From positions 1,984,001 to 2,048,000 of the forward strand of contig CAWKDV010000004.1 in the NCBI GenBank assembly GCA_963848495.1: 64,000 bases of DNA, written 5' to 3'. Shown one piece after another: positions 15,595 through 22,921 of this stretch (its first letter is position 1; every line of letters begins with the position of its first letter). This DNA comes from JAICJR01 sp963848495 (GTDB lineage Bacteria > Actinomycetota > Thermoleophilia > Solirubrobacterales > Thermoleophilaceae). The notes under the pieces were generated by a model. The model was not told where the DNA came from, searched no databases, and saw only the letters and a program-made list of their open reading frames with translations. A program made the translations under genes and the position numbers.

Positions 15595-16257
15595 CTACGC
15601 CGCGTCGGCGACGAGCATTGCCACCAGCCCGTCCACGTCCGCCTGAGCCCAGGCGTCGGCGTAGCGCCTGACACGGCGGCGCAGGCGGGCGTTCGCGAGC
15701 GAGGCCGCCGCGGGCGAGTCGGCCCGCTCGGGCGGCCCGGCGGCCACGGTGGCGCGGGCTCGCTGGAGCGCGCTGTAGACCGCGGTGGGTGTGGTGTCGA
15801 GGGAGGCGGCGACCTCGCCGGCGCTGAAGTCGAGCGCCTCGCGCATGATCAGCACGGCCCGCTGCCGCGAGGGGAGCTGCTCGTGCGCCGCCACCAGCGC
15901 GAGCTCCACCACCTCGCGCCGCTCGGCGCTCGCCTCGGGCGTGGGCGGCGACAGCTCGAGCGGCAGCTCCGCCAGCTCGGGCTCGATCGGGAGCGCGGGC
16001 GCGCGCCGCGAGCCGTGGATCGTCATCGCGCAGTTGGTGGCGATCCGGTACAGCCAGATGCGAAACGGCGCCCGGCCCTCGAAGCGAGGCAGCGCGCGCC
16101 AGGCGCGGAGCAGCGTCTCCTGGAGGGCGTCCTCGGCGTCGTGGCTGGAGCCGAGCAGCCGGCGGCAGTGCGCGAGCAGCTCGGTCCGGTGGGGCGCGAC
16201 CAGCGCCGCGAAGGCGCGCTCGTCGCCGGCCTGGGCGGCGCGCAGCTGCTCGCTCAT
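15595..16257 (-). CDS. SigG-like ECF sigma factor truncated before its SnoaL-like domain
   Basis: 220 residues from ATG 16257. Region 2 (LLGSSHDAEDALQETLLRAW, then RIWLYRIATNCAMT) and region 4 (LPSRQRAVLIMREALDFSAG, EVAASLDTTPTAVYSALQRA) are intact. After region 4 the protein enters the first helix of the SnoaL-like C-terminal domain usual for this ECF group (RRYADAWAQADVDGLVAMLV) and stops at ADAA. Relatives, from memory, are ~320 residues. The missing part is not found downstream, where the pyrophosphatase gene ends. Its ATG overlaps the stop of the degenerate hydrolase gene (ATGA), so the two are translationally coupled. Confidence 0.85.
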   Translation of the reverse strand: MSEQLRAAQAGDERAFAALVAPHRTELLAHCRRLLGSSHDAEDALQETLLRAWRALPRFEGRAPFRIWLYRIATNCAMTIHGSRRAPALPIEPELAELPLELSPPTPEASAERREVVELALVAAHEQLPSRQRAVLIMREALDFSAGEVAASLDTTPTAVYSALQRARATVAAGPPERADSPAAASLANARLRRRVRRYADAWAQADVDGLVAMLVADAA

Positions 16258-16841
16258 GCCCCACCTCGCAGGGACGCGGCGAGCTCGGGCAGCCGCCGCA
16301 GGTCGCCGCGCAGCTCGTCCACCTCGACGCCGCCGGCGCGCAGCGCGTCCGCATAGCGGTGGGCCGGCGAGTCGCCCGGCGGGCTCACGACGGTCGCAGG
16401 CGCGACGCCTGCAAGCGACCGGGCCCAGGCGCCGAGCTCGGGCAGAACGAGCAGCTGGCGGGTGAGCGGCGGCCAGCCGCGGTCGCGGGCCTCCAGGGCC
16501 AGCGCGGCCGCCAGCGCTCCACCCGAGCCGACGCCCGCCACGAGCAGCCGTCCGGGGTCGCCTCCGAGCTCGGCGCCGCGATCGGCCAGCCACTCGAGCG
16601 CGCTGGCCAGGTGCAGCGCGCCGGCGCCCTCCCGGGCCCGGACGACCAGCAGGGCGGCCTCGCCGCAGAGCGTGAGCGCAAGGGCGTCCGCGCCGTCGCC
16701 GCCGGGGCACAGCAGGGCGATCGCGGGGGCCGCGGCGGCGGCCGGCGGCCAGAGGAGCCGCACCGGCAGTGGCCCCAGCGGGCCGCGCAGGTGGAGCTCC
16801 GCGGCCCGCTCGGTGGTGTGCTCGGGGAGAGGCGTGTTCAC
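16254..16841 (-). CDS. Degenerate alpha/beta-hydrolase-fold protein coupled to the sigma factor
   Basis: 195 residues from GTG 16841 (212 if from 16892). The body matches the hormone-sensitive-lipase type: GGDPGRLLVAGVGSGGALAA, ALALEARDRGWPPLTRQLLV and a C-terminal HRYADALRAGGVEVDELRGD. The nucleophile elbow, normally GDSAGG, reads GVGSGG here, so the catalytic Ser position is Gly. The oxyanion HGGG motif is absent (LLCPGGDGAD), and the terminal His segment is missing. It is therefore probably non-catalytic. It precedes and overlaps the sigma-factor gene, which suggests a binding or sensing role for that factor; this is inference. Confidence 0.65.
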   Translation of the reverse strand: MNTPLPEHTTERAAELHLRGPLGPLPVRLLWPPAAAAAPAIALLCPGGDGADALALTLCGEAALLVVRAREGAGALHLASALEWLADRGAELGGDPGRLLVAGVGSGGALAAALALEARDRGWPPLTRQLLVLPELGAWARSLAGVAPATVVSPPGDSPAHRYADALRAGGVEVDELRGDLRRLPELAASLRGGA

Positions 16842-16928
16842 GGCAGCCAGGGTCGCTGAGCCCGCGCGAAAAGGGAAAGGCCGATCGCGCATAGCTTTGG
16901 TGCACAGGCGGCATCACCAGCTCCGGCG

Positions 16929-18173
16929 ATGGTGTTCATACTCAGGTTCATGAGCGAGGAGAGCGGACGGCTGCTGGTATTCCCACGCGCTGCGGACGCG
17001 ATCGAGCTGCGCCACCTGCGCGCGTTCGTCGCGGTGGCGGAGGAGCTCAACTTCGGCCGCGCGGCGGCGGCGCTGTACGTGTCGCAGCCGGCGCTGAGCC
17101 GTCAGATCCGCGCGCTCGAGGAGCTGGTGGGCTGCCAGCTGCTGCGGCGCTCCACCCACCGTGTCGAGCTGACGATCGCCGGCGAGGCGCTGCTCGACCG
17201 CGCCCGCAGGCTGCTGGGCGATGTGGACGAGGCCGTGACCTCGGTGCAGGCCGTGGGTGGCGAGCTTGCGGAGCGCGCCGCTCGCCTGTGGGCGCCGATC
17301 GCCGACGTCTGGGGCCCGGGCGGCGACCTCGAGCAAGCGCGCGCGGCCTATGAGGAGCTTCAGTCCTCGTTCGACCCGCCGGATGGCGTGTCCGTGCGCT
17401 CCGTCAACACGAATGGCGTGCCCGGACTGACGGTCACGCCGGCCGATACGGACGCGATCGGCCTGCTGCACCTGCACGGCGGCGGCTGGGTGCTCGGCTC
17501 GGCGTTCGGCTACCAGGCGCTGGCGGGTGCGCTGGCCACCAACGCCGGCACGGGCGTGCTGGTGCCCGAGTACCGGCTGGCGCCCGAGCATCCCCATCCG
17601 GCGGCGGTGGACGACGCACTCAGCGCCTACCGCTGGCTGATCACCCGCACGCCCGCGGACCAGATCACGCTGACGGGCGACTCCGTGGGCGGCGGCCTGG
17701 TGATGGCGCTGATGCTGCGCATCCGCGAGGAGGGCCTGCCACTGCCGGGCGGCGCGGCGCTGCTGTGCCCGGGAGTCGACCTGACCCTCGAGTCCGCGCG
17801 GCAAGGCGCCGAGAGCGACCCGGCGGCGCAGGTGCGGCTCGAGCAGGCCCGCGGCTGCACCGAGGCGTACCTGGCCGGGCACCCGGCAGACGATCCCCTG
17901 CTCAACCCGCTCGCGGCGGACCTCAGCGGTCTACCCCCGCTGCTGATCCAGGTCGGCACCGCCGACTTCGTCAGTCACGAGTCCCAGGCACTACACGACC
18001 GGGCGAAGGCCCAGGGAGTGGACTCACGGCTCGAGCTGTTCCCGGTCGAGACGCACGTGTTCCACATCTTCTGGGCCTTCCTGCCCGAGGCGGTGGACGC
18101 GCTGCGCCAGGTCGGCGACTTCGTGCGCGACTGCCGGGCCGAGCTAGCCGGCCAGCTTCTGCGCGAAGGCTGA
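16929..18173 (+). CDS. LysR-type HTH fused to an HSL-family alpha/beta hydrolase
   Basis: 414 residues (alternative ATG 16950). Residues ~24-85 are a LysR winged helix: IELRHLRAFVAVAEELNFGR, then AALYVSQPALSRQIRALEEL. Residues ~165-405 are a complete hydrolase instead of the periplasmic-binding-like effector domain: oxyanion LLHLHGGGWVLG, nucleophile TGDSVGGG (Ser252), acid in GTADFVSHES and a C-terminal THVFHIF His. It could be a regulator that senses and hydrolyses its ligand. It diverges from the degenerate hydrolase/sigma pair with 87 nt between starts, and converges with another hydrolase gene (30-nt overlap). Confidence 0.85.
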   Translation: MVFILRFMSEESGRLLVFPRAADAIELRHLRAFVAVAEELNFGRAAAALYVSQPALSRQIRALEELVGCQLLRRSTHRVELTIAGEALLDRARRLLGDVDEAVTSVQAVGGELAERAARLWAPIADVWGPGGDLEQARAAYEELQSSFDPPDGVSVRSVNTNGVPGLTVTPADTDAIGLLHLHGGGWVLGSAFGYQALAGALATNAGTGVLVPEYRLAPEHPHPAAVDDALSAYRWLITRTPADQITLTGDSVGGGLVMALMLRIREEGLPLPGGAALLCPGVDLTLESARQGAESDPAAQVRLEQARGCTEAYLAGHPADDPLLNPLAADLSGLPPLLIQVGTADFVSHESQALHDRAKAQGVDSRLELFPVETHVFHIFWAFLPEAVDALRQVGDFVRDCRAELAGQLLREG

Positions 18174-18947
18174 CACCGCCTCCGCGATCTCGCGCGGGTA
18201 CTCGACGTGCGGGTGGTGACCGGCGCCGTCGAGCATCAGCAGCTCGGAGCCGAGCTGCTCGACGATCCAGTCGGCCTCCGCCTTCGGGTCCGGCCAGTCC
18301 ACGTCGCCGGTGCCCATGATCACGAGCGACGGCGCGCGCACCTTGCCGAGTCGCAGCTCGGCCTCGCGGTGCGACTGCTCGAACATGTAGGCGCGGATGA
18401 CCCTGCGGCGGCTGGGCTCGCGGAGGTTCGCCTTCAGCTGGGCCATGTGGTCGTCGAAGTCGGCCGGCCGCCTGGGCTCCCACTTTGGGAAGTAGGAGGC
18501 GTAGATCGGCAGCGTGAGGAACGGGATCTTCATCACGCTCGTCAGCCGGCGCTGGACCCACGACAGCTCGCCGTCGCGGACGAAGGGCGCGCTGAGCACC
18601 AGCCCGCGGACGAGCTCCGGCGACTCGGCGGCGACGTAGACGCCGGCCGCCGCGCCGTTCGAGGTGCCGTAGATGATCGCGGGGCCCGCGTCGAGGTGGC
18701 GGATCAGCGCGCTGAGGTCGTGGGCCAGCGGGATGCTGCCGTAGGCCGGCCAGACGCCGCTGGTCTCCCCCATGCCGCGCTGGTCGACGGTGACCACGCG
18801 GAAGCCGGCGTCCACGAGCAGCGGGGTGAGGAAGCGGAGCTCCGAGCGGAGGTCGAGCATGGCGGGGGTGGCGACGATGAGGGGGCCCTCCCCCTGGTCG
18901 TCGTAGGCGAGGCGGCCGTCGGGACGGTCGAGGAACTGGGTCTGCAC
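18144..18947 (-). CDS. Alpha/beta hydrolase
   Basis: 267 residues from GTG 18947, chosen because AGGAGA lies just upstream; the frame stays open to 18992, but that start would be inside the operator. Classic hydrolase fold: VVTVDQRGMGETSGVWPAYG, nucleophile IIYGTSNGAAAGVY (Ser in G-T-S-N-G), acid in IMGTGDVDWPDPKAE and catalytic His in LDGAGHHPHVEYP. The product is cytosolic and the substrate unknown. It diverges from a TetR gene with two operator copies between them, so it is probably TetR-repressed and induced by its substrate. Confidence 0.88.
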   Translation of the reverse strand: MQTQFLDRPDGRLAYDDQGEGPLIVATPAMLDLRSELRFLTPLLVDAGFRVVTVDQRGMGETSGVWPAYGSIPLAHDLSALIRHLDAGPAIIYGTSNGAAAGVYVAAESPELVRGLVLSAPFVRDGELSWVQRRLTSVMKIPFLTLPIYASYFPKWEPRRPADFDDHMAQLKANLREPSRRRVIRAYMFEQSHREAELRLGKVRAPSLVIMGTGDVDWPDPKAEADWIVEQLGSELLMLDGAGHHPHVEYPREIAEAVSAFAQKLAG

Positions 18948-18973
18948 TGGTGTCTCCTGTTGCGGGGTTTTTT

Positions 18974-18990
18974 GGCTAACACTGTTAGCC
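18974..18990. promoter_or_regulatory. TetR operator copy 1
   Basis: GGCTAACACTGTTAGCC is a 17-bp palindrome around one central base. It lies 26 nt before the hydrolase GTG 18947 and 31 nt before the TetR GTG 19022. A near-identical copy follows 23 bp away centre to centre, which supports cooperative repressor binding. Confidence 0.8.
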
Positions 18991-18996
18991 ATATTA

Positions 18997-19013
18997 GGCG
19001 AACAGTGTTAGCC
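18997..19013. promoter_or_regulatory. TetR operator copy 2
   Basis: GGCGAACAGTGTTAGCC matches the reverse complement of copy 1 at 16 of 17 positions. It ends 8 nt before the TetR start codon, so it should block the TetR promoter directly and allow autoregulation. Confidence 0.8.
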
Positions 19014-19021
19014 TGTCAAGC

Positions 19022-19570
19022 GTGGACCGGCTGACACCGCGCGCGCGTGAGATCCTCGAGGCGGCTCGCGAGCTGCTCGACGAGGAGGGCCCCGACGGGC
19101 TGTCGATGCGCCGGCTGGCCGAGCGGCTCGGCATCCGCGCCCCCTCGATCTACAAGCACTTCCCGAGCAAGGAGGCGCTCGAGGCGGCGCTGATCTCGCA
19201 GGGCTTCGAGGAGCAGGGCGCGGCGTTCGAGGCCGCGCTCGAGGGCCCCCGCGAGCCGATCGTGGCCATAACCGCCACCTACCGCGCGTTCGCCCAGGAG
19301 CACCCGCACCTCTACCGGCTGATGTACGACCGCTCGCTCAACCGCGCGCTGCTCGAGCCGGGCAGCGAGGAGAGCGCGGTGGCGCCGGCGGTCAGGGCAC
19401 TCGGGGACGACCGCGACCTCGCGCGCGCGACCTTCGGCTTCGCCCACGGCATGACGATCCTCGAGCTGAACGACCGCTTCCCGGCGGACGCCGACGTCGA
19501 TGCCGCCTGGCGGCGCGGGCTCGCCGCGTTGACGGCATCGATCCCGCGCCGCGCCAGGCGGTCCGGTTGA
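19022..19570 (+). CDS. TetR/AcrR family regulator
   Basis: 182 residues from GTG 19022. HTH segment: REILEAARELLDEEGPDGLS, MRRLAERLGIRAPSIYKHFP, SKEALEAALIS. The C-terminal part (ATYRAFAQEHPHLYRLMYDR) resembles the TetR C-terminal group that carries a W/F-H-G motif, here FGFAHGMTILELNDRFP. It diverges from the alpha/beta hydrolase across two operator copies and probably represses that gene and itself. The ligand is likely a lipophilic ester or ketone, but this is only inferred from the hydrolase. Confidence 0.9.
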   Translation: MDRLTPRAREILEAARELLDEEGPDGLSMRRLAERLGIRAPSIYKHFPSKEALEAALISQGFEEQGAAFEAALEGPREPIVAITATYRAFAQEHPHLYRLMYDRSLNRALLEPGSEESAVAPAVRALGDDRDLARATFGFAHGMTILELNDRFPADADVDAAWRRGLAALTASIPRRARRSG

Positions 19571-19571
19571 T

Positions 19572-19919
19572 CTAGCTCGAGGCGACTCCCACGCGGTGCC
19601 CGTGGGCGTCGGCGAAGACGCCGAAGGTGGTGCCGGGCACCTCCTGGGGAGGCTGCACGATCGTCCCGCCGAGCCCCTCGGCCCGCTTCAGCGTGGCGGC
19701 GACGTCCTCCACGCCCACGAAGAAGAGGACCTCGTCCTCGGCGTTCTGCCGCGGGCTGATCGCGGTGTACGGCAGCCCCTCGGCTCCGGTGTCGATGAAC
19801 GTGTAGCCGGGATAGGCGCCCTCGGACGCGACCTTCCAGCCGAACAGCTCGCCGAAGAAGCGCCTCGTGGCGTCGGGGTCCTGCGAGCGAATCTCGACGT
19901 GGACCACTGGGTGGGGCAT
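19572..19919 (-). CDS. VOC family protein
   Basis: 115 residues, one glyoxalase/dioxygenase-fold module: VVHVEIRSQDPDATRRFFGE, LFGWKVASEGAYPGYTFI, VGVEDVAATLKRAEGLGGTI and PGTTFGVFADAHGHRVGVAS. A strong ribosome site GGAAGGAGA precedes ATG 19919. Members bind a metal and small electrophiles, but many have no known substrate. The stop lies one base from that of the convergent TetR gene. Confidence 0.88.
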   Translation of the reverse strand: MPHPVVHVEIRSQDPDATRRFFGELFGWKVASEGAYPGYTFIDTGAEGLPYTAISPRQNAEDEVLFFVGVEDVAATLKRAEGLGGTIVQPPQEVPGTTFGVFADAHGHRVGVASS

Positions 19920-20045
19920 TTCCGTCTCCTTCCGGTCGTTGGGGCGACACGGGCGTCGGCCCTCTCAACCCCAGCGACGAACGGGCGGGCGGTGACGGGA
20001 CGGGTTGCGTAACTGGCCCGGTCTGTGTTCAACTAGCCATGGAAC

Positions 20046-21080
20046 TTGCACTCGCGCCCCTCCATCAAGCAACTGGCCGTCGCGGCTGCCCTCGCGCTGC
20101 TGTTCGCGGTGCTGCCCGCCGCCTCCGCCCTCGGCGCCGCCGACAACGTGGCGGCGCCCGAGCAGCTCAACCAGCCCGGCACGCCGCTCGCGGGGGGCTA
20201 CACGCGCACCGACACGACCGTGGGGGCCACAGGGGGTTTCTTCTTCTGTAACGCGGTCAACTACACCGACGACGTCTGGTACCAGATCCACCCGCAGTCC
20301 TCGGGTCTGCTCGGCGTCCAGGTCAGCTCGAGCCAGTTCTTCCCGGTCGTGACGCTGTGGCAGGTGGACAACGGCAACCTGGGGGCGCTGTCCACCACCG
20401 GCACGAACCCCTGCAACACGGCATCGCCGGCCACCGGCACGGCCTCCCTCGGCGGGGTGCCGGTGCAGGCCGGCAAGACCTACGACGTGCAGGTCGGCAT
20501 CCAGTGCATAACGAACAACGACTGCACGCAGCAGCAGACCGGCGGCGTCTACAACTTCAGCCTCGCCTACGACCCCGACAGCGATGGCGACGGCACGGTC
20601 GACTCGGTCGACGCCTGCAGGACGACCCCCGGGCCCGCGACGAACCACGGCTGCCCGCCGGACGGCGATCGCGACGGCGTGCCCGACGCGATCGACCGCT
20701 GCCCGAGCAACGCGGGGGACATCAAGGCCGGCGGCTGCCCTGTGCTCGGCGCGCTGATCGGGCAGAACTTCGCCTCGCTCACGCGCGTCCGCCAGATCTA
20801 CGTGACGCAGGTGGCGGCCGGCACGACGCTGAGGGCCTACTGCCACGGCCGTGGCTGCTTCCGGGCGCGTACGCTCCACGTGCGCAGGAAGAAGGGCAAG
20901 GTCGTGCTGATCCACAAGTGGACGCTCAAGCGCAGAGACACGGTCACGGTGACCGCCACGGCGCCCGGCACGATCGGCAAGTACCGGCGGCTGAGGATCC
21001 GGCGCGGCTCGGCGCCCACGGTCGGCGACCTGCTCTGCCTGCGGCCGGGCTCCGCCAAGCCCTCGCGTTGCCCGAGCTGA
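20046..21080 (+). CDS. Secreted protein with thrombospondin type 3 repeats
   Basis: 344 residues from TTG 20046; an in-frame TAG at 20034 excludes longer starts. A signal peptide (residues 1-~31: IKQLAVAAALALLFAVLPAA, cleavage after SALGA) directs export. Residues ~35-175 form a beta-rich pre-peptidase-like domain with paired Cys. Two Ca-binding TSP3-type repeats follow (DSDGDGTVDSVDAC; DGDRDGVPDAIDRCP), then a basic C-terminal domain (RTLHVRRKKGKVVLIHKWTL). Likely a cell-surface or matrix protein; no enzyme motif. The next gene starts 13 nt before its stop. Confidence 0.8.
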   Translation: MHSRPSIKQLAVAAALALLFAVLPAASALGAADNVAAPEQLNQPGTPLAGGYTRTDTTVGATGGFFFCNAVNYTDDVWYQIHPQSSGLLGVQVSSSQFFPVVTLWQVDNGNLGALSTTGTNPCNTASPATGTASLGGVPVQAGKTYDVQVGIQCITNNDCTQQQTGGVYNFSLAYDPDSDGDGTVDSVDACRTTPGPATNHGCPPDGDRDGVPDAIDRCPSNAGDIKAGGCPVLGALIGQNFASLTRVRQIYVTQVAAGTTLRAYCHGRGCFRARTLHVRRKKGKVVLIHKWTLKRRDTVTVTATAPGTIGKYRRLRIRRGSAPTVGDLLCLRPGSAKPSRCPS

Positions 21081-21472
21081 CCGCACGCCGGGGCGCCCTG
21101 CTCGCGCTGGTGCTGGTCGTGGCCTTCGGCCTCGCGTTCCTGATCGGCCGCGCCACCCGCTCGTCGGGCTCGCCCCAGGGCAGCGTCGTCCGGCTTCACG
21201 TGAAGGCGAGCGCGCCGTCGGTGCCGACCGTGGAATCCGTGGCGGTGCTGCCCCCTCTCAGGGTCAAGCCCAAGCCCCCGCGCCCGACCGCTCCGGTCTC
21301 GACCGGCGGCTCCACGACGGGCTCGACCACCGGGTCGACGACAGGCAGCGTCGCGCCCAGCTCGACCACCGGCTCAACCACCGGGGGGACGGGCGGAGGC
21401 GGTGGAGGCGGCGGCGGCGGAGGTGGCACGACCGGCAACACGACGGGCGGCGGCGGCACCACGACCCAGTAG
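21068..21472 (+). CDS. Small membrane-anchored protein with Thr/Ser/Gly-rich tail
   Basis: 134 residues from TTG 21068, overlapping the end of the TSP3 gene. Residues ~8-27 are a membrane helix (ALLALVLVVAFGLAFLIGRA). A short Pro-rich region follows (PPLRVKPKPPRPTAP), then a low-complexity tail of repeated STTG units and a 12-Gly run, ending TTTQ. The tail lies antisense to the 3' end of the HTTM gene, so its composition may be partly dictated by that strand. No recognised domain; the start is uncertain because no good ribosome site is seen. Confidence 0.55.
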   Translation: MPELTARRGALLALVLVVAFGLAFLIGRATRSSGSPQGSVVRLHVKASAPSVPTVESVAVLPPLRVKPKPPRPTAPVSTGGSTTGSTTGSTTGSVAPSSTTGSTTGGTGGGGGGGGGGGGTTGNTTGGGGTTTQ

Positions 21473-22324
21473 CTGCGGCAGCCGCCGGGCGGGCCAGTCG
21501 GGCGGCAGCCACACCAGGTAGAGCACGAACAGCGCGAGGCTGAAGAAGCCCACGCGGATCGTCAGCTCGATGCCCAGGTGGAGCAGCAGGCCGGCGGCGA
21601 GCACCCACGGCCGCCAGCGCCGGTTCCAGACGAGCACGCCGAGCGCGAGCTCGGTCGCCACGGCGCCGTAGGTGAGGACATTCGAGGCGAGGACGCCGTC
21701 CCTCAGGAAGTGCGGCACGCCGAAGCGGTGCAGGTCCGCCACTCGCAGCGCGTACGACACCGCGGTGCCGTTGTTCCACGACTGGCCGCGCAGCTTCGCC
21801 CAGGCCGCCGAGAGATAGAGGACGCTGAACTGGACCTGCAGCAGCCGCCAGGCCCAGGGCGCGCGCGCCGGCGCCTCCCAGAAGCGCCCGGGCGCCCGCC
21901 GCACGCGGTCGAGCGACAGCGCGGCCCCCGCCGGCGCGAGCGCCAGGTAGAGCGCCATCACGCGCATCAGCCCGTCGCCCGAGTTGAACACGAACGGGTT
22001 GCGGCGCTCGAACGACGCGATCCCGGCGAAGACCACCAGTGCTGCGAGCCGCGTGCCGAGGCCGAGCATGAGGCAGACGCAGGCCGTGAGCAGCAGAGCG
22101 AACAACAGCGTCTCGTGGCCGGGCAGCAGGTCCCAGACGCCGCCGCCCTCGTGCGGCCGCTGCGGCAGCACCCCGCTGCGGGCGAAGAACGAGTGCAGGT
22201 CCGGCAGCAGCGAGATCGTCCAGAGCAGCGCCAGCAGGCCGAAGCAGATGCGAAACAGCCCGAGGGCGCCCGTCGGCTCGGGCTCGAACCAGAAGCGCGA
22301 CCACGAGCGCCAGGCACGGCTCAC
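21374..22324 (-). CDS. HTTM domain membrane protein (vitamin K-dependent carboxylase-like)
   Basis: 316 residues from GTG 22324, which overlaps the stop of the upstream gene (GTGA). Multi-pass HTTM protein: LGLFRICFGLLALLWTISLL, FALLLTACVCLMLGLGTRLA, ERRNPFVFNSGDGLMRVMAL, VQFSVLYLSAAWAKLRGQSW and ELTIRVGFFSLALFVLYLVW. HTTM proteins are related to vitamin K-dependent gamma-carboxylase; bacterial roles are mostly unknown. The last ~33 residues (Ala/Arg-rich) lie antisense to the Thr/Gly-tailed gene and look unconstrained. Confidence 0.85.
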   Translation of the reverse strand: MSRAWRSWSRFWFEPEPTGALGLFRICFGLLALLWTISLLPDLHSFFARSGVLPQRPHEGGGVWDLLPGHETLLFALLLTACVCLMLGLGTRLAALVVFAGIASFERRNPFVFNSGDGLMRVMALYLALAPAGAALSLDRVRRAPGRFWEAPARAPWAWRLLQVQFSVLYLSAAWAKLRGQSWNNGTAVSYALRVADLHRFGVPHFLRDGVLASNVLTYGAVATELALGVLVWNRRWRPWVLAAGLLLHLGIELTIRVGFFSLALFVLYLVWLPPDWPARRLPQLLGRGAAAARRVAGRATSAAAASTASARPPGG

Positions 22325-22863
22325 AGCGCCGTCCCCCGCAGGTCGAGCGTGTAGTAGGCGAACGACTTCCAGGGGCCGCGATCGGGCCGTGTGCCCGGCG
22401 GCCGCAGGTCGTAGAAGCGGCGGATCAGGGTGACCTGAACCGGCCGGCCGCCGACCGTGGACGCCTGCCGAGCAGCGAACAGCGCGAGCGGCCGCCACAG
22501 CTTTCGGTTGGCGTCGGCGATCGCGTTCTCGAGCCACTTGCGCCAGCGGTAGTCGGAGTAGGCGCCGACGAGCGCGCCGCGGTAGGGCGGGCGCCAGGTC
22601 GCCTGCGAGCCGTCCGAGAAGGTCACGAGCGCGACCAGGTCGATCGCCTGCTTGCGCGGCTCCGGGGCGAAGACGTCCCAGTGCTGGTCGAGCCCGAAGG
22701 CGTTCAGGTACGGCTGGCCCGGCGTGAGCAGGTCGTGGCGCAGGCTCGAGCGGGGCAGGTTGGCCGCCACCACGAAGACGAGCGAGACGGCGATGAAGGC
22801 GCTGATCGCCACGCGACCGGCGGAGGTCGACTCGAGGCGCTGCTGGAGCCGCCAGGGGGCCAC
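22321..22863 (-). CDS. Membrane-anchored partner of the HTTM protein
   Basis: 180 residues from ATG 22863. One N-terminal membrane helix (~18-36, VAISAFIAVSLVFVVAANLP) precedes an extracytoplasmic domain with YLNAFGLDQHWDVFAPEPRK, VALVTFSDGSQATWRPPYRG and VQVTLIRRFYDLRPPGTRPD. It matches the small proteins (DUF5819-like) often encoded just before HTTM genes. The GTGA overlap with the HTTM gene supports joint function in the membrane. It diverges from the kinase gene with 58 nt between. Confidence 0.75.
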   Translation of the reverse strand: MAPWRLQQRLESTSAGRVAISAFIAVSLVFVVAANLPRSSLRHDLLTPGQPYLNAFGLDQHWDVFAPEPRKQAIDLVALVTFSDGSQATWRPPYRGALVGAYSDYRWRKWLENAIADANRKLWRPLALFAARQASTVGGRPVQVTLIRRFYDLRPPGTRPDRGPWKSFAYYTLDLRGTAL

Positions 22864-22921
22864 TGAAAACGCACGCTAACGCCTCGCGCAGCTGACGCGT
22901 TCGCCATAGACTGGCCCGAGT

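Noticed and set aside
21300..21470. GC-rich Gly/Thr repeats as tandem repeat or CRISPR-like
   Set aside because: Low-complexity coding sequence with irregular units and no spacers.
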